Source of the DNA: Paralithodes platypus | Lineage: Eukaryota > Arthropoda > Malacostraca > Decapoda > Lithodidae | Length of the DNA stretch: 64,000 bases | Reading direction: 5' to 3' | NCBI GenBank assembly: GCA_032716605.1 | Contig: CM064485.1 | Coordinates: forward strand, 28,857,558 to 28,921,557 | Shown here: positions 31,603 through 42,289 of the stretch, in pieces | How the letters are laid out: every line of letters begins with the position of its first letter | Numbering within the stretch: position 1 is the stretch's first letter | Notes under the pieces: generated by a model | Databases searched by the model: none | Seen by the model: only the letters and a program-made list of their open reading frames with translations | What the model was told of the DNA's origin: nothing | Made by a program: the position numbers and the translations under genes

Positions 31603-33401
31603 GGTAGAATGTAGAGTTCGGGCGTACCGCCACCATTGTTTACACTGCGCAGAGCGGCGACGGAAGCTTGCCATCATGTTCCCGTCCATTTTGTATGCCG
31701 TTGGATACGATAATATGTTGAGGGGGGCAAACACCCCCCATGACATATTGTCATCATCATATAATTTGCCAGCAAGGGGCAAATAGGCCTAACCAAAAAA
31801 AATCGTCGTCAAAAACTCAAAATAAACGCGAACTTACAGTAACTGCGGCGATCGACCATGTAAACATGACGGCGGTGGCGGCGGTGGACGCTTGCGATCA
31901 TGTTCCCGTCTATTTTGACTGCCATTGGATACAATAATATGTTGAGGGGAGGGCTTTGCGGCAATTTTGTTGGTTGTTTGCCCCCTACTGGCAATATATA
32001 TGATGATGACAACACGTCATGGGGGCAAAGCCCCCCCCTCAACATAATATTGTATCCAATGGCATTCAAAATAGACGGGAACATTATCGCAAGTGTCCGA
32101 CGCCGACGCCGACACCGTCATGTTTACATATGTCGATCACCGTGGTTAAAGGCTGGTTCACACATAGCTGAGTCGGTGCGCGAGTCCAACACGAGTCACA
32201 CTCGTCGATTATCGCCGTCGCTGGAGGCTGAGTCGGCCGCGAGTAGCAATTGCTCCCGAGTCAAGGAGAGTGTAACACGAGTTAACTCGAGTCAATACGA
32301 GTCAACACGTGTTCATGCAAGAGTCTGTACGAGTAACTGAGAGTCAAAACGAGTGTAACACGAACCCAACACGAGTCTCAAAAATTTGAAAAATAATGGC
32401 CACATTCCAGGGCACGTAAACAAAGAGTATGGACGAGTCAACGCGATTGTTACACGGATCAACACGATTGTTATACGGATCAACACGAAAGACAACGCGT
32501 TGACTCTCGTTGGATCTCTGTTGCACACGTGTTGACTCGTGTTACATCCGTGTAAACTCGTGTAAACTCTCGTTGATTCGTCCTACATTTTTTAAATAAC
32601 GGTATTTCAAATGACACTTGCTTTTTCGTGTTACACTCGTGTTTTTTTCTCAGTGGATCGTGTTTACTCGTGTTTGAATCGTGTAAACTCTGGCATCATG
32701 CGGGCACCAAATTTTGGCACTCACATTCGTGCTTTCTACTCTTGTTGATACGTGTTGCATGTGTGTTACATACGTGTTGTTGTGTGTAGACACGTATTGC
32801 TTCGTCAACGTCGAAATGATGACGAAAAGCGACAAATCACCAAAGAGTGTTACACGGGTTTACACGAGTCAACACAAGTTAACACGAATAACGAAGTTAT
32901 TCAGAGTCAAACACGAGTTAACACGTATGTACACGAGCCTACACGTATTTAGGCCACACTCGTGGGTACTCGCCACGGGACCCAAAAATTTCATGCATGC
33001 ATGACATTTTTTTGGACCCCGTGGCGAGTACCCACGAGTGTGTCGAGTAAACAAAGAGTATACACGAGCGTAGCACGAGTCTATACGAGTGTTGAGGAGT
33101 ATCGACGAGTCATTGCTGAATAGCAAAATTTCATCACTCGTGTTGGACTCGCGCACCGACTCGGCTATATGTGAACCAGCCTTTAGTTCGCGTCTATTTT
33201 GAAGGCGTTTTTTTCGGTTATTTGCCTCCTGCTGGCAATATATATGATGATGACAATATGTCATGGGGGGGTGACCCCCCTCAACCTATTATTGTATCCA
33301 AAAGCAGTCAAATAGACGGGAACATGATGGCCAGCGTCCGCCGCTGCTCCGCGTAGTGTAAACAAGGCTGGCGGTACACCCGAACTCTACATTCTACCCC
33401 A
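31603..33401. mobile_element. Large foldback element of family R, with nested insertion
   Basis: The ends are inverted copies: GTAGAATGTAGAGTTCGGG (from about 31605) against CCCGAACTCTACATTCTAC (ending about 33398), and the arms continue inward through CATGTTCCCGTC. A second palindrome lies inside (about 31835-31965 against 32025-32150). The ACACGAGT element (32150-33182) is inserted in the right arm. No coding capacity. Confidence 0.75.
32150..33182. mobile_element. 1.03-kb element made of degenerate ACACGAGT words
   Basis: Terminal inverted repeats of about 47 bp (32150-32196 and 33136-33182) start AGGCTGGTTCACA. Flanks are TTAA (32146-32149) and TTAG (33183-33186), so a TTAA target with one change is likely. 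The interior is dominated by ACACGAGT, GAGTCAACACG and their complements, switching strand at about 32480 and 32850. An inner palindrome at 32954-33042 is centred on TCATGCATGCATGA. No coding capacity. Confidence 0.8.
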
Positions 33402-33439
33402 CTAATTTTCCAACTAGCATAACCGATGATTATCAATGA

Positions 33440-34315
33440 TCAATCCCAATCAGAAACGTCCATGCTTCCCTCCCATAAGTCAATGTCGGGATTACCACAC
33501 TGTCATGCAAGGACTTCTTTACTTCCATGCTGACCACCCTATTTCTTCTTACTGCTTTCAGAGTTCGTACAACGCTCTTCCCCTGTTACATTTTCTCCCA
33601 CACTTCTTCATCCATAGGCCTACTCACATCTTTACTCAACACACTGCCCAAATACTTAAATGAGCTGACATTCTTCATAGCCGTTCAACCTCACTTCACA
33701 CTCTATGGTTGCACCCCTTTCAATGACCATAATATTGCTCTTCCTAGCATTTACCTCCAGATTCCGTTTTTCACACACTGTTTCAAACATATTTACCTGA
33801 CCCTGCAACTCCCATTCACTATCGCTCATCAGAACTGTGTTGTCAGCAACAGTAGTACCGGTACTGTACTGTTGAGGCAACTTCCACTCGTTTCCTTCCC
33901 TTATCAGCGGTACACCAACATCCGCTGCTCTTCCTTGTATTTCTTTCATGACTCCATCCATATACTGTACCGGTATATATTGAACAACCATGGGGACATC
34001 ACACACACCCTTGCTTTAACCCAACATTCAGATTAAAGAACTCGCTCTGTTAATTATCCACACATACTGACACCTTTGCACCCTCATACATGCTCTTCAT
34101 TGCTTTCAGCAACTTGCCATCTCCTCCGTATATTCTCAGTACCGGTACTTTCCACATACCTTCTCTATCAATTCTGTCATAGGCCTTCTCCAACTCCATA
34201 AATGCAGCATACAACTTTTGTCGCTTCTCCAGATATTTCTCCACAACACATTTCCGGGCAAAAATCTGAGCTACACATCCTCTTCCCTTCCTAAGATGGC
34301 TACAGTATGCTAACC
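33440..34315 (-). pseudogene. LINE RT fragment (LEKAYDR type), piece 1
   Basis: Minus-strand reverse transcriptase of a non-LTR element, with LYAAFMELEKAYDRIDREG, then LLKAMKSMYEGA, a degraded palm region and VNMFETVCEKRNLEVN. It continues to the SLHDSVVIPTLTYG block near 33470. Several frame breaks; no intact catalytic YADD frame. The clade is not assigned. Confidence 0.7.
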
Positions 34316-34547
34316 GTTTCCCCAGCAATACTGACTGAAAATGCCCAAATATATTGCATGTCCTCTTCAGATTTATCTAAAATATGTAAAATTACACCAA
34401 ATACCACTACAGTAGCACTGAAATCAATAAAACTCACTAACAGGATAAATAAATGGAAGAAATACACCAAAAGATTAATATGTTAACCCTTTACCCAGCA
34501 ATACTGACTGAAAATGCCTAAATAGATTGCATGTGCTCTTCAGATTT
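34316..34547. repeat. About 170-180 bp satellite, units 1-2
   Basis: Units start TTAACCSTTTMCCCAGCAAT at about 34312 and 34481 and contain ATTGCATGTGCTCTTCAGAT and ATATGTAAAATTACACCAAAT. More units: 34893-34995 and 36434-36800. Confidence 0.7.
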
Positions 34548-34870
34548 ATACATACATACGTACATAACATTTTAAGACTGAGTGCTCCACACAGATGTGC
34601 AGTTTCAGTCTCTTTTCCTAATAGCGGCGTTCCAGGCAACCCTGTTAAGGGATGCTTTACTTGTCAAGTTTTTGGATTTGAGATCGGCACGTATAGTCCC
34701 AGGTCTTACTCGGTCCACCCCTTGGTGCAGCTCCCTCCACAATCGCAGACCTGCATCTTTTCACCCAATTTTGTTCATCCATTTTCTCCACATGTCCATA
34801 CCATCCCAGTTTACTTGTACGCATCTCCTCGCTAATACTCTTTATACCTAAACGTCTCTTCAGCTAATTA
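34548..34870 (-). mobile_element. LINE W 3'-end fragment 1, (ATGT)n tail
   Basis: Minus strand. It encodes LGWYGHVEKMDEQNWVKRC and KTWDYTCRS, then a tail read on the plus strand as TACATACATACGTACATA. Homologous 3' ends lie at 57836, 59146 and 60686. Confidence 0.7.
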
Positions 34871-35009
34871 TTTGTTATTCTGTTGACATCCTTTATCTGA
34901 AATATGTAAAATTACACCAATTACCAACTACATTACCAAAAAAATTAATAAAGTACACAACAGGATAAAGAAAATGTAAGAAATAGCCCTAAAGATGAAT
35001 TTATCTATC
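34871..35009. repeat. Satellite unit fragment and (TATC)n
   Basis: A partial satellite unit (34893-34995) followed by TATCTATCTATCTAT (about 35002-35018), which is the minus-strand tail of the next LINE fragment. Confidence 0.6.
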
Positions 35010-36433
35010 TATCTATTGACGGACGCCTTGATCCCCGAAGGATTGGCCACCTCTGTCCCCAGTCAGTCGACGCCCCTCCTCCCATCCAGCACCGCTTTCA
35101 CGCATATATTTCTTAACTCCATCCTTCCACCTCTCTCTCGGTTTATTTCTCCCTCTGTCCTTCCACCTCACTCGTACACGCTCTTAGTCATTCTCTCGCT
35201 TCCCATACGTTCCACATGGCCGAACCATCTCAAGGTGTTCTTTTTCGCACTTTCCAGTACATTCACACCACACCTCTCTCGTACTTCCTCATTCGTCTGT
35301 CTATCCCTCCATGTAACTCTGCACACACTTCTCAAGTAACTCATTTCCATCCCTTTCACTCTTGGTTTGAATCTCTCCAACAACGTCCATGCTTCGCTTC
35401 CGTAAGTCAGTGTCGGGATTACCACACTGTCATGCAATGACTTCTTCAGTTCCATCCTAACCACCCTATTTCATGTTACTGCTTTCAGCATTCCTACAAC
35501 CCTCTTCCCCTGTTGCACCCTCTCCCACACTTCTTCATCCATACTCCCATCTTTACTCTGTACACTGCCAAGATACTTAAATGAGCTGACAATCTCCATA
35601 GCCTGACCGTTCAACTTCACCTCACACTCTGTGGCTTCACCCCTTTCGAAGACCATAACCTTGCTCTTCCCCGCACTTTCCTTCAGATTCCATTTTTCGC
35701 ACACTCTTCCAAACATATTTACCAGACCCTGCAACTCCCATTCATATCGTCAGAAAACAGCAGTACACAAACATCCACTGCTCTTCCTTATATTTCTTTT
35801 ATGACTCCATCCATATACTGTATATATAGAACAACCATCGGGACATCACACACCCTTGCTTTACCAAACATTCAGATCACAGAACTCCCTCTGTTCATTC
35901 TTCACACGTACTGATACCTTTGCACTCTCATACATACTCTTCACTGCTTTCAGCAACTTGCCATCTACTCCATATATTCTCAGTACTTTCCACATACCTT
36001 CTCTATCAACTCTGTCATTCCACTCGTTGCCTTCCCTTATTAGTGGTACACCAACATCCACTGCTCATCCTTGCATTTCTTTTATAACTCCATCCATATA
36101 CAGTTCAGTATATATTGAACAACCACGGGGACATCACACACCCTTTCTTTAACCCAAAATTCATATCAAAGAACTCGCTCTGTTCATTCTCAACACATAC
36201 TGACACCTTTGCACCCACATACATGCTTTTCACTGCTTTCAGCAACTTGCTATCTGCTCCGTATATTCCAAGTACTTTCTACATACCGGTACCTTCTCTA
36301 TCAACTCTGTCATAGGCCTTCTCCAAGTCCATAAAGGCAGCATACAACTTTTGTCCCTTCTCAAAATATTTCTCCACAACATATTTCAGGGCAAAGATCT
36401 GAGCTACACATCCTCTTCCCTTCCTATGATGAA
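35010..36433 (-). pseudogene. LINE RT fragments (LEKAYDR type), rearranged
   Basis: On the minus strand: RT fingers/palm (36100-36450, LYAAFMDLEKAYDRVDREG), a second overlapping copy of the same region (about 35800-36060) joined directly after VGVPLIREGNEW, then the thumb (35471-35760, CEKWNLKESAGKSKVMVF, FKYLGSVQS) and C-terminus (35168-35470, TLTYGSEAWTL, WFGHVERMGSERMTKSVYE). The out-of-order duplicate shows internal rearrangement. Many stops. Confidence 0.7.
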
Positions 36434-36810
36434 TACTGTATGTTAACCGTTTCCCCAGCAATACTGACTGAAAATGCCCAAATATATTGCATGTGCCCTT
36501 CTGATTTATCTAAAATATGTAAAATTATACCAAATACCAACTACATTAGCACAAAACTCAATCAATCACAGAAACAGGATAAAAACATAGAATAAATACC
36601 CCAAAAGATGAATACGTTAACCCTTTCCCCAGCAATACTTACTGAACATGCATAAATAAATTGCATGTGCTCTTCAGATTTAGCTGAAATATGTAAAATT
36701 ACACCAAATACTAACTACATTAGCACAAAAATCAATCAAGCACTTTAACAGGATAAATAAAATGGAAGAAATAGCCCAAAAATTAATTTATCTATAGCCT
36801 ACCGGTATAT
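36434..36810. repeat. Satellite, units 3-4
   Basis: Two units, about 180 bp apart (starts near 36434 and 36614), closely similar to those at 34312-34547. Confidence 0.7.
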
Positions 36811-36860
36811 ATTGCCGGACACCTTGATCCCCGAAGGGGTGACCATGAACGAAACGCCTG

Positions 36861-37250
36861 TGGTGATGGGCTGGTCTATCAGAGTGAGAACTGAGCGATC
36901 TCTGCCATACCCATAGCTTACTCTGACTGTTCCTTTTACTTATATATTTTCTAGATCTCGAGTGACGGCGTCTCTTCCGTGGATCTACCAAGATTGGAAG
37001 CCAAAGCGTCACATTTTTCCTTTGCCCCTCAACTTTCTCTTCATAATTGCTGAGGGACAGAGGGCCCTGGGTGTGGCTTTGGTTTCCCGGGCATTTCCGC
37101 ACCCTCCTCAGCTCCCCGCCATGGAGTGGCTTCGGTCACCTAGGCTTTATTGTGGTCAGCAGGGAAGGTTCTGTGGGGGCGCTCTGTTATGGCCTTGGCC
37201 TTGCTCGGGGCCTTGGGGTTGTTCGGCCAGGCAGCTTGGGGAACAACAAC
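36861..37250 (+). mobile_element. SINE copy 3, 5'-truncated
   Basis: A 390-bp element with a 13-bp target duplication AACGAAACGCCTG (36848-36860, 37251-37263). It lacks the first ~110 bp present in copies 1 and 2 and ends in (AAC)n. Confidence 0.85.
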
Positions 37251-37263
37251 AACGAAACGCCTG

Positions 37264-37602
37264 CGTATTTCAAGCTCGCTTGAGTTATCACTCGATCGTC
37301 TTTTAGAGCTTTTTGGTCCGGGGTAATTACCACACCATCGCGTCATAAGGAGTTTGAGGGGGTTAAATTGCTAGATACATAGAGGAAGAGGAATGCCAAG
37401 TAAAGCTAAACAAAAATATATAAGATATTTTTAACATGAGGTTGCTTATAATAATTTATACCTCTGCAGTTTCTCCATGGCTAACGAAAAAGGTCACATT
37501 CCTAAGAAGCCCCAACCAAAAAGGCCAAGCTTCTGTACAGAAAAAATGCCACACCATTACCCTTATGGTGACCCTATTAAATAATCAAAACAACCACACT
37601 TC
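37264..37602. other. Unassigned
   Basis: AT-rich, no gene or recognised repeat. Confidence 0.5.
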
Positions 37603-38042
37603 TTAACCCAATTCCCGCGGAGCCCCTCATATAACGGAGACGATTTTCCGGCTATTTTGTAGCCTGTGAGCCAGGCCAGCTTTTGCAAGCAGCACGGATG
37701 GACGTCAGCCGGAGCCTACAGGCCCCGCCACGACACTCAGGTTTGTGTGAGAGAGAGCTCACTTATGTGCAGCGTCACACATAGCGAAAACAGAAAATAA
37801 TTGGTAATTTTTAGCGATTTCGCCTATCGGATTTGGTAATTTTTAGCAATTTTGCCCTTCGTTTGCAAGATCCTTACAAGAAAACCAGACGTCGTACAGG
37901 GATGATTCAGGAGTAATTTGAAAGCTATTACCGTACTTTCATGAATACATAATTGTATTACGCTCTGGCTTTTGCTTATGCATGAAAATGAGCAGGGAAT
38001 GAAGGCAATTTCGGGCAATTATGCCTACTCGTACAGGAGTCC

Positions 38043-39431
38043 TTGGAGCGGCTTCGGTCGCGCCGGGAATTTCCACACCTCTCACACCACACAGTTTTTC
38101 CTACACCGAGAAATGACTCTCCGGCTGTCATTTCCCGAAGACTTCTAGCCGGAGACATTGAGAGCAACCCAGGACCCACCTACACATACATATGTCCAAC
38201 TTACTCAAAACCCATCACTTCGAGTCGCCACACTAAGGGTTCAGTTCTCTGCAATTCATGCAGGAACTAGACTCACTTCACCTGCACAACACTTGCCTCC
38301 AAGAAACACTACACGAACACCTGGACCTGTTCCTCATGCCCCTCCCTCTCCCAGTCAAATCCCTCGCCTAAAACCCGTCCACCTCTCCTCCCCAACCCAC
38401 CTAACCTTCCCATATCATCCACTCCCCCCCCCTAAAACCCATCCACCTCTCCTCCCTAACCTTCCCATACCATCCACATCCTCAACTCAACACACCACAC
38501 CCCATCCTAATCCATTCCAACCCCCATCTCCTGCTCACCAATCCCCACCCCCACCTCACCCATCCCAACCCCCACCCCATCCTCGTGCAGCAGCACCCAA
38601 CATACATCGTGCACATAACATTAACATTCTCCAATTGAACATAGATGGCATCAACACAAAGAAACACGAACTCTGACACTTCATCAAACAACACAACATA
38701 CACATTGCCATCTTACAAGAAAGAAAACTCTGCACAACACAAAAAACACCCACATTTCATGATTTCACCACCATCAGACAAGACCGGGCTGTCGGCGGAG
38801 GCGGTGGACTCATCACCCTGGTACACAAAGAAATATCATACATAGTTACCAGTGTACAAACCAAATCCCTCCTCCCCCCAAATGATAACACAACAGAAAT
38901 ACAATCAATTAAAATACGCACTGGCAACAACTCCAACATAACCATCATAAACACATACATCCCCTACAGTACCAAATGAATACAGACCACACTTACAACA
39001 CATCACAAACACCCCACACATCATCCTGGGTGGTGACTTCAACGCCAAGACGTCGGCCTGGTTTGTCGACAACCCCGACACAGACAGAGGGCTGGTACTA
39101 CAAAACCAAACTGATAACCTCGTCATCCTTAACGACATCCATCAACATACCCATATTCCTCACCAAGCCCTCTATAACCCATCATCTCCAGACATCACCT
39201 TTTGCTCCCCAGAACTCGCCCCCACAACATCCTGGAGGGTGGTCAGAACCTTAGGCTCTGACCACCTCCCGATCATTATCACCACCAAAACCAGACTCAC
39301 CCCAGCTAGCCACAAACACACATACACCAATTATAAAAGAGCTAACTGGGAAGCATTCACAAATGAGACAGAACAACACTTCACAACTCTAAACAGTACA
39401 CCCATCACTAACATCAACAATGCTGTACACA
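38043..39431 (+). pseudogene. 2A-type LINE polyprotein, N-terminal half
   Basis: An open frame from the leader reaches RRLLAGDIESNPGP (motif codons 38151-38177), the D-V/I-E-x-N-P-G-P signature of 2A co-translational separation. It leads into a PHD-like Cys finger (GSVLCNSC; a Trp codon has become TAG at 38268-38270; then HFTC and WTCSSC in another frame). A Pro-rich stretch and an APE-type endonuclease follow (LQLNIDGINTKKHEL near 38630, GGGGGLITL, GGDFNAKTSAW near 39028, GSDHLPIII near 39255). Several stops and frame changes. No ATG is visible before the 2A frame in this copy. Confidence 0.7.
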
Positions 39432-39433
39432 TA

Positions 39434-39773
39434 CAGTAGGGTCCCGCATAAAACGAGAAATTGGTCGATAAACGAGGGCGTTTTATGCGATTTCGTTCTA
39501 TGTGAACACGGCATTTTGGCGGCCCAATATCGTCAATGTTCACTGTAAGCGTAAATTTACGTACAAAACGTACGATATTTTGTACGTTTTGTACGATATT
39601 TCGGCGCTCTATATGAAAACTCCTCGGATTTGCCCCACTTTGGGCGGCGGACTCGTTTTATGTGATCACATTCGTTCTTATCGAAAATTAAATATTTAAA
39701 TATTAATATTTTAGGTCGCTCGTTTTAATCGAGACTCGTTTTATCTGAACACGTTTTATGCGAGACCCTACTG
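39434..39773. mobile_element. Tc1/mariner-type MITE (pogo/Tigger-like ends)
   Basis: A 340-bp element with inverted ends CAGTAGGGTC(C/T)CGCATAAAACG (about 22 bp, one mismatch) and TA on each side (39432-39433, 39774-39775). The empty site is seen in LINE copy 2 near 44760. No coding capacity. Confidence 0.85.
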
Positions 39774-39775
39774 TA

Positions 39776-42089
39776 CTCAATAAAACTATCCAAAACGCTG
39801 ACAAGAAACACATTCCAAGAGGTAAAAGAAAAAGACACAACCCCAACTTCACACCAGAAATTCAAAACCTCATCAGACAACGCGACATATTGAAACACTC
39901 CCCAGCACCCCACACACAAGACATCACACAACAAATCCAAGCACTCAACACCCAAACTAACAACAAAATACAAGAACAACAAAAACTAAATTGGAATAAC
40001 TTCCTACAAACACTTGATCAATAAACAAACTCCAAAAAACTCTACAAAACACTAAACAGCATCACACTTTCCAACAGCAACACTACACAATCACATGCTG
40101 CAATCACAACAACAGACTCTACTCCTTCATGTAAACAACAAGCAAACACTCTCATCAATCACTTCTCACATGTCAGCCACCTAAAACCTCACAAAGACGA
40201 CCGACGTGTCATCCGACGTAAGAGACAATTCCCCACAGACCCTGACTATACACCCTTCACCAATCACCAGACAAAGCATATCATCAACAATCTCAAGCAC
40301 TCACCCGCTTGTGGCCTAGACAACATTAGCAACATACACCTCAGACACCTGGGACCACAAGGCATACAAGCACTCACTAACATATCAAACTACAGTTATT
40401 CACACAACACAATACCAGACATTTGGAAGCATGGTCTCATCACCACATTCCCCAAACCCAACAAAGACCCCACGCTACCCTCCTCGCACCGCCCCATCAC
40501 ACTCCTTTGCTCCCCCTCCAAAGTCATGGAACGCCTAGTATTACAACTAATTACACCCGACCTACCCCTAGCTCCAACACAACATGGCTTTAGGCCACTG
40601 CACTCCACAAACACTCTTCTCACAGACGAAAATATTTTTTGATACACAAAGAGCTTTTGACGGCATCAACTCAGCTAGACCACCACACAGATCACTATTA
40701 GCCACACTCGACATTAGTAAAGCCTTCGATGCCATCCCCCGCCACAACTTAACAAACAAAATCTACAACACAAACATGCACAACAACACAAAAAGGTGGC
40801 TGGCCAACTTCCTAGCAGGCAGATGTGCACACGTATCTTTTGCCGGTCAGTCATCTAAAATCAGAAACTTTCCAAACGGAGTCCCACAAGGATCCGTCCT
40901 ATCGCCCGCACTCTTCAATCTGTGCATGCACGATATAACTACACCCAATACGCCCCAAATAAACTTAGCCTCCTATGCAGATGACATAACACTCACATGC
41001 ACACACCATGACTCAAAAAGAGCAACAGATCTCCTTCAACCCTATCTCAACACACTACATGGCTGGTGCACTACAAACAGACTTAATCTAGCCCCAGCCA
41101 AATCCACCGCAACCCTGCTCACAAGCTGGACAGGAGAACACGAATACATCCCTCAACTCACCATAAACAACACACCCCTAACACATACACACACACCCAA
41201 AATCCTAGGAGTAACATATGATACTCATATGACATTCAAACAGCACACCACAAACATTAAAAAGAAACTGACACCCAGACTTAACGCCCTCAGGTCACTT
41301 GCTCACACAAAATTTGGACACAACAAAGAAACTACCACCACAGTATATAAACAATACATAAGATCAGTGATGGAATACGCAAGCCCAGCCTGGGCTTCTA
41401 ACCTAGCTGAAACACATCATAAGACCTTACAGACTATTCAAAACAAAGCCCTGAAGATCATTACAGGCTGCACAGCTACTGCACCCACAGATCACCTACA
41501 TCAAGAAACCAAAATCCTCAAAGTCAAAGACCATCTGGACATGAGAGGCACTCAATTCCTGACAGCAGCCTCCACAAACCAAGACCACCCACTAAACTAC
41601 ATGGCAACACACCCACAGACACCAAGAAATATCAAAACAACACCCAGCACACGGTATCACACACAATTACTGTCCTCTCTCCCTCCCTGCCCACCCCGAA
41701 CCAACTTCCAGAAGCACATCCATACTCGTATCTCTCGCCGATCCATCCACTCACTCACAGACAACACGCAGCTGCAAGCACGACCTCCCGAAATCCATCC
41801 TTCCGAATCCTCCCTTCCTCGCGAGGACAGAGTCCACCTGGCCAGGCTGAGATGCGGACACCATCCAGCTCTCCTGAGCTATCAGAAGAGACTGGATGAC
41901 TCCGTTGTCGACGCCTGCCCGGGATGTAACACAGCACCCCATACCATTAAACCCATCATAGAAGACTGCATTTCACACAATCACTTACGCCAACAACACA
42001 ATCTACACTCAATGAGAGCTCTGTGGGAAAGCCCGATCGTGGCCATGGCCTTCCTCAGGGACTCGGGGCTGTTCGGCCAGGCAGCTTAG
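39776..42089 (+). pseudogene. 2A-type LINE polyprotein, C-terminal half: RT
   Basis: The linker (PNFTPEIQNLIRQRD) and RT fingers are split over frames with a stop at 40021-40023. From 40584 one frame is open to 42089: LDISKAFDAIPRHNL (near 40710), GVPQGSVLSP (near 40880), catalytic ASYADDITL (near 40975), then YASPAWASN. The C-terminus has RCGHHPALLSYQKRL with CPGC and a further His/Cys pair. This ORF is the longest surviving piece, with an intact YADD. Confidence 0.8.
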
Positions 42090-42120
42090 GGAACAACAAC
42101 AACAACTCGTACAGGATTAA

Positions 42121-42289
42121 TAGCTTTAACCAAAATGGTCACACTCCTTAATGGTCTAAGTGGCCACAGCCAAAATGGCTACACTATATTCCTTCTGTAC
42201 TTTCTCCTTGCCCGATAAGATACATGATATTTTGATATATGTGGCACAGCCCTTGTATCCAACACAATACCCTGCGTGCAACCCCGCTC
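42121..42289. other. Unassigned short spacer
   Basis: No recognised feature. Confidence 0.4.

Larger units (their letters stand above)
38039..42104 (+). mobile_element. 2A-type LINE, copy 1, (AAC)n tail
   Basis: Target duplication ACTCGTACAGGA at 38027-38038 and 42105-42116. Order: short leader, 2A-like motif, Cys finger, Pro-rich segment, endonuclease, RT, C-terminal Cys/His region, 3' end CAGGCAGCTTAGGG and (AAC)n. A Tc1/mariner-type MITE is inserted at 39434-39773. Other copies or fragments: 43186-47050, 52497-52786, 54300-54475, 59961-60660, 61836-61900 and derivative 16137-16441. The clade is uncertain within the Jockey/CR1 lineages. Confidence 0.85.
37607..42116. mobile_element. TTAA-target element, family I, copy 1, split by LINE
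   Basis: TTAA at 37603-37606 and 42117-42120 border sequence starting CCCAATTCCCGCGG. The stretch 37850-38020 is homologous to 53555-53730 (shared TAATTGTATTACGCTCTGGC and TTGCTTATGCAT). The LINE at 38039-42104 inserted about 12 bp from its right terminus. No coding capacity of its own. Confidence 0.7.

Noticed and set aside
38043..38270. A viral polyprotein because of the 2A motif
   Set aside because: It lies in one element with LINE endonuclease, RT, (AAC)n tail and target duplications; no capsid or viral polymerase is present.
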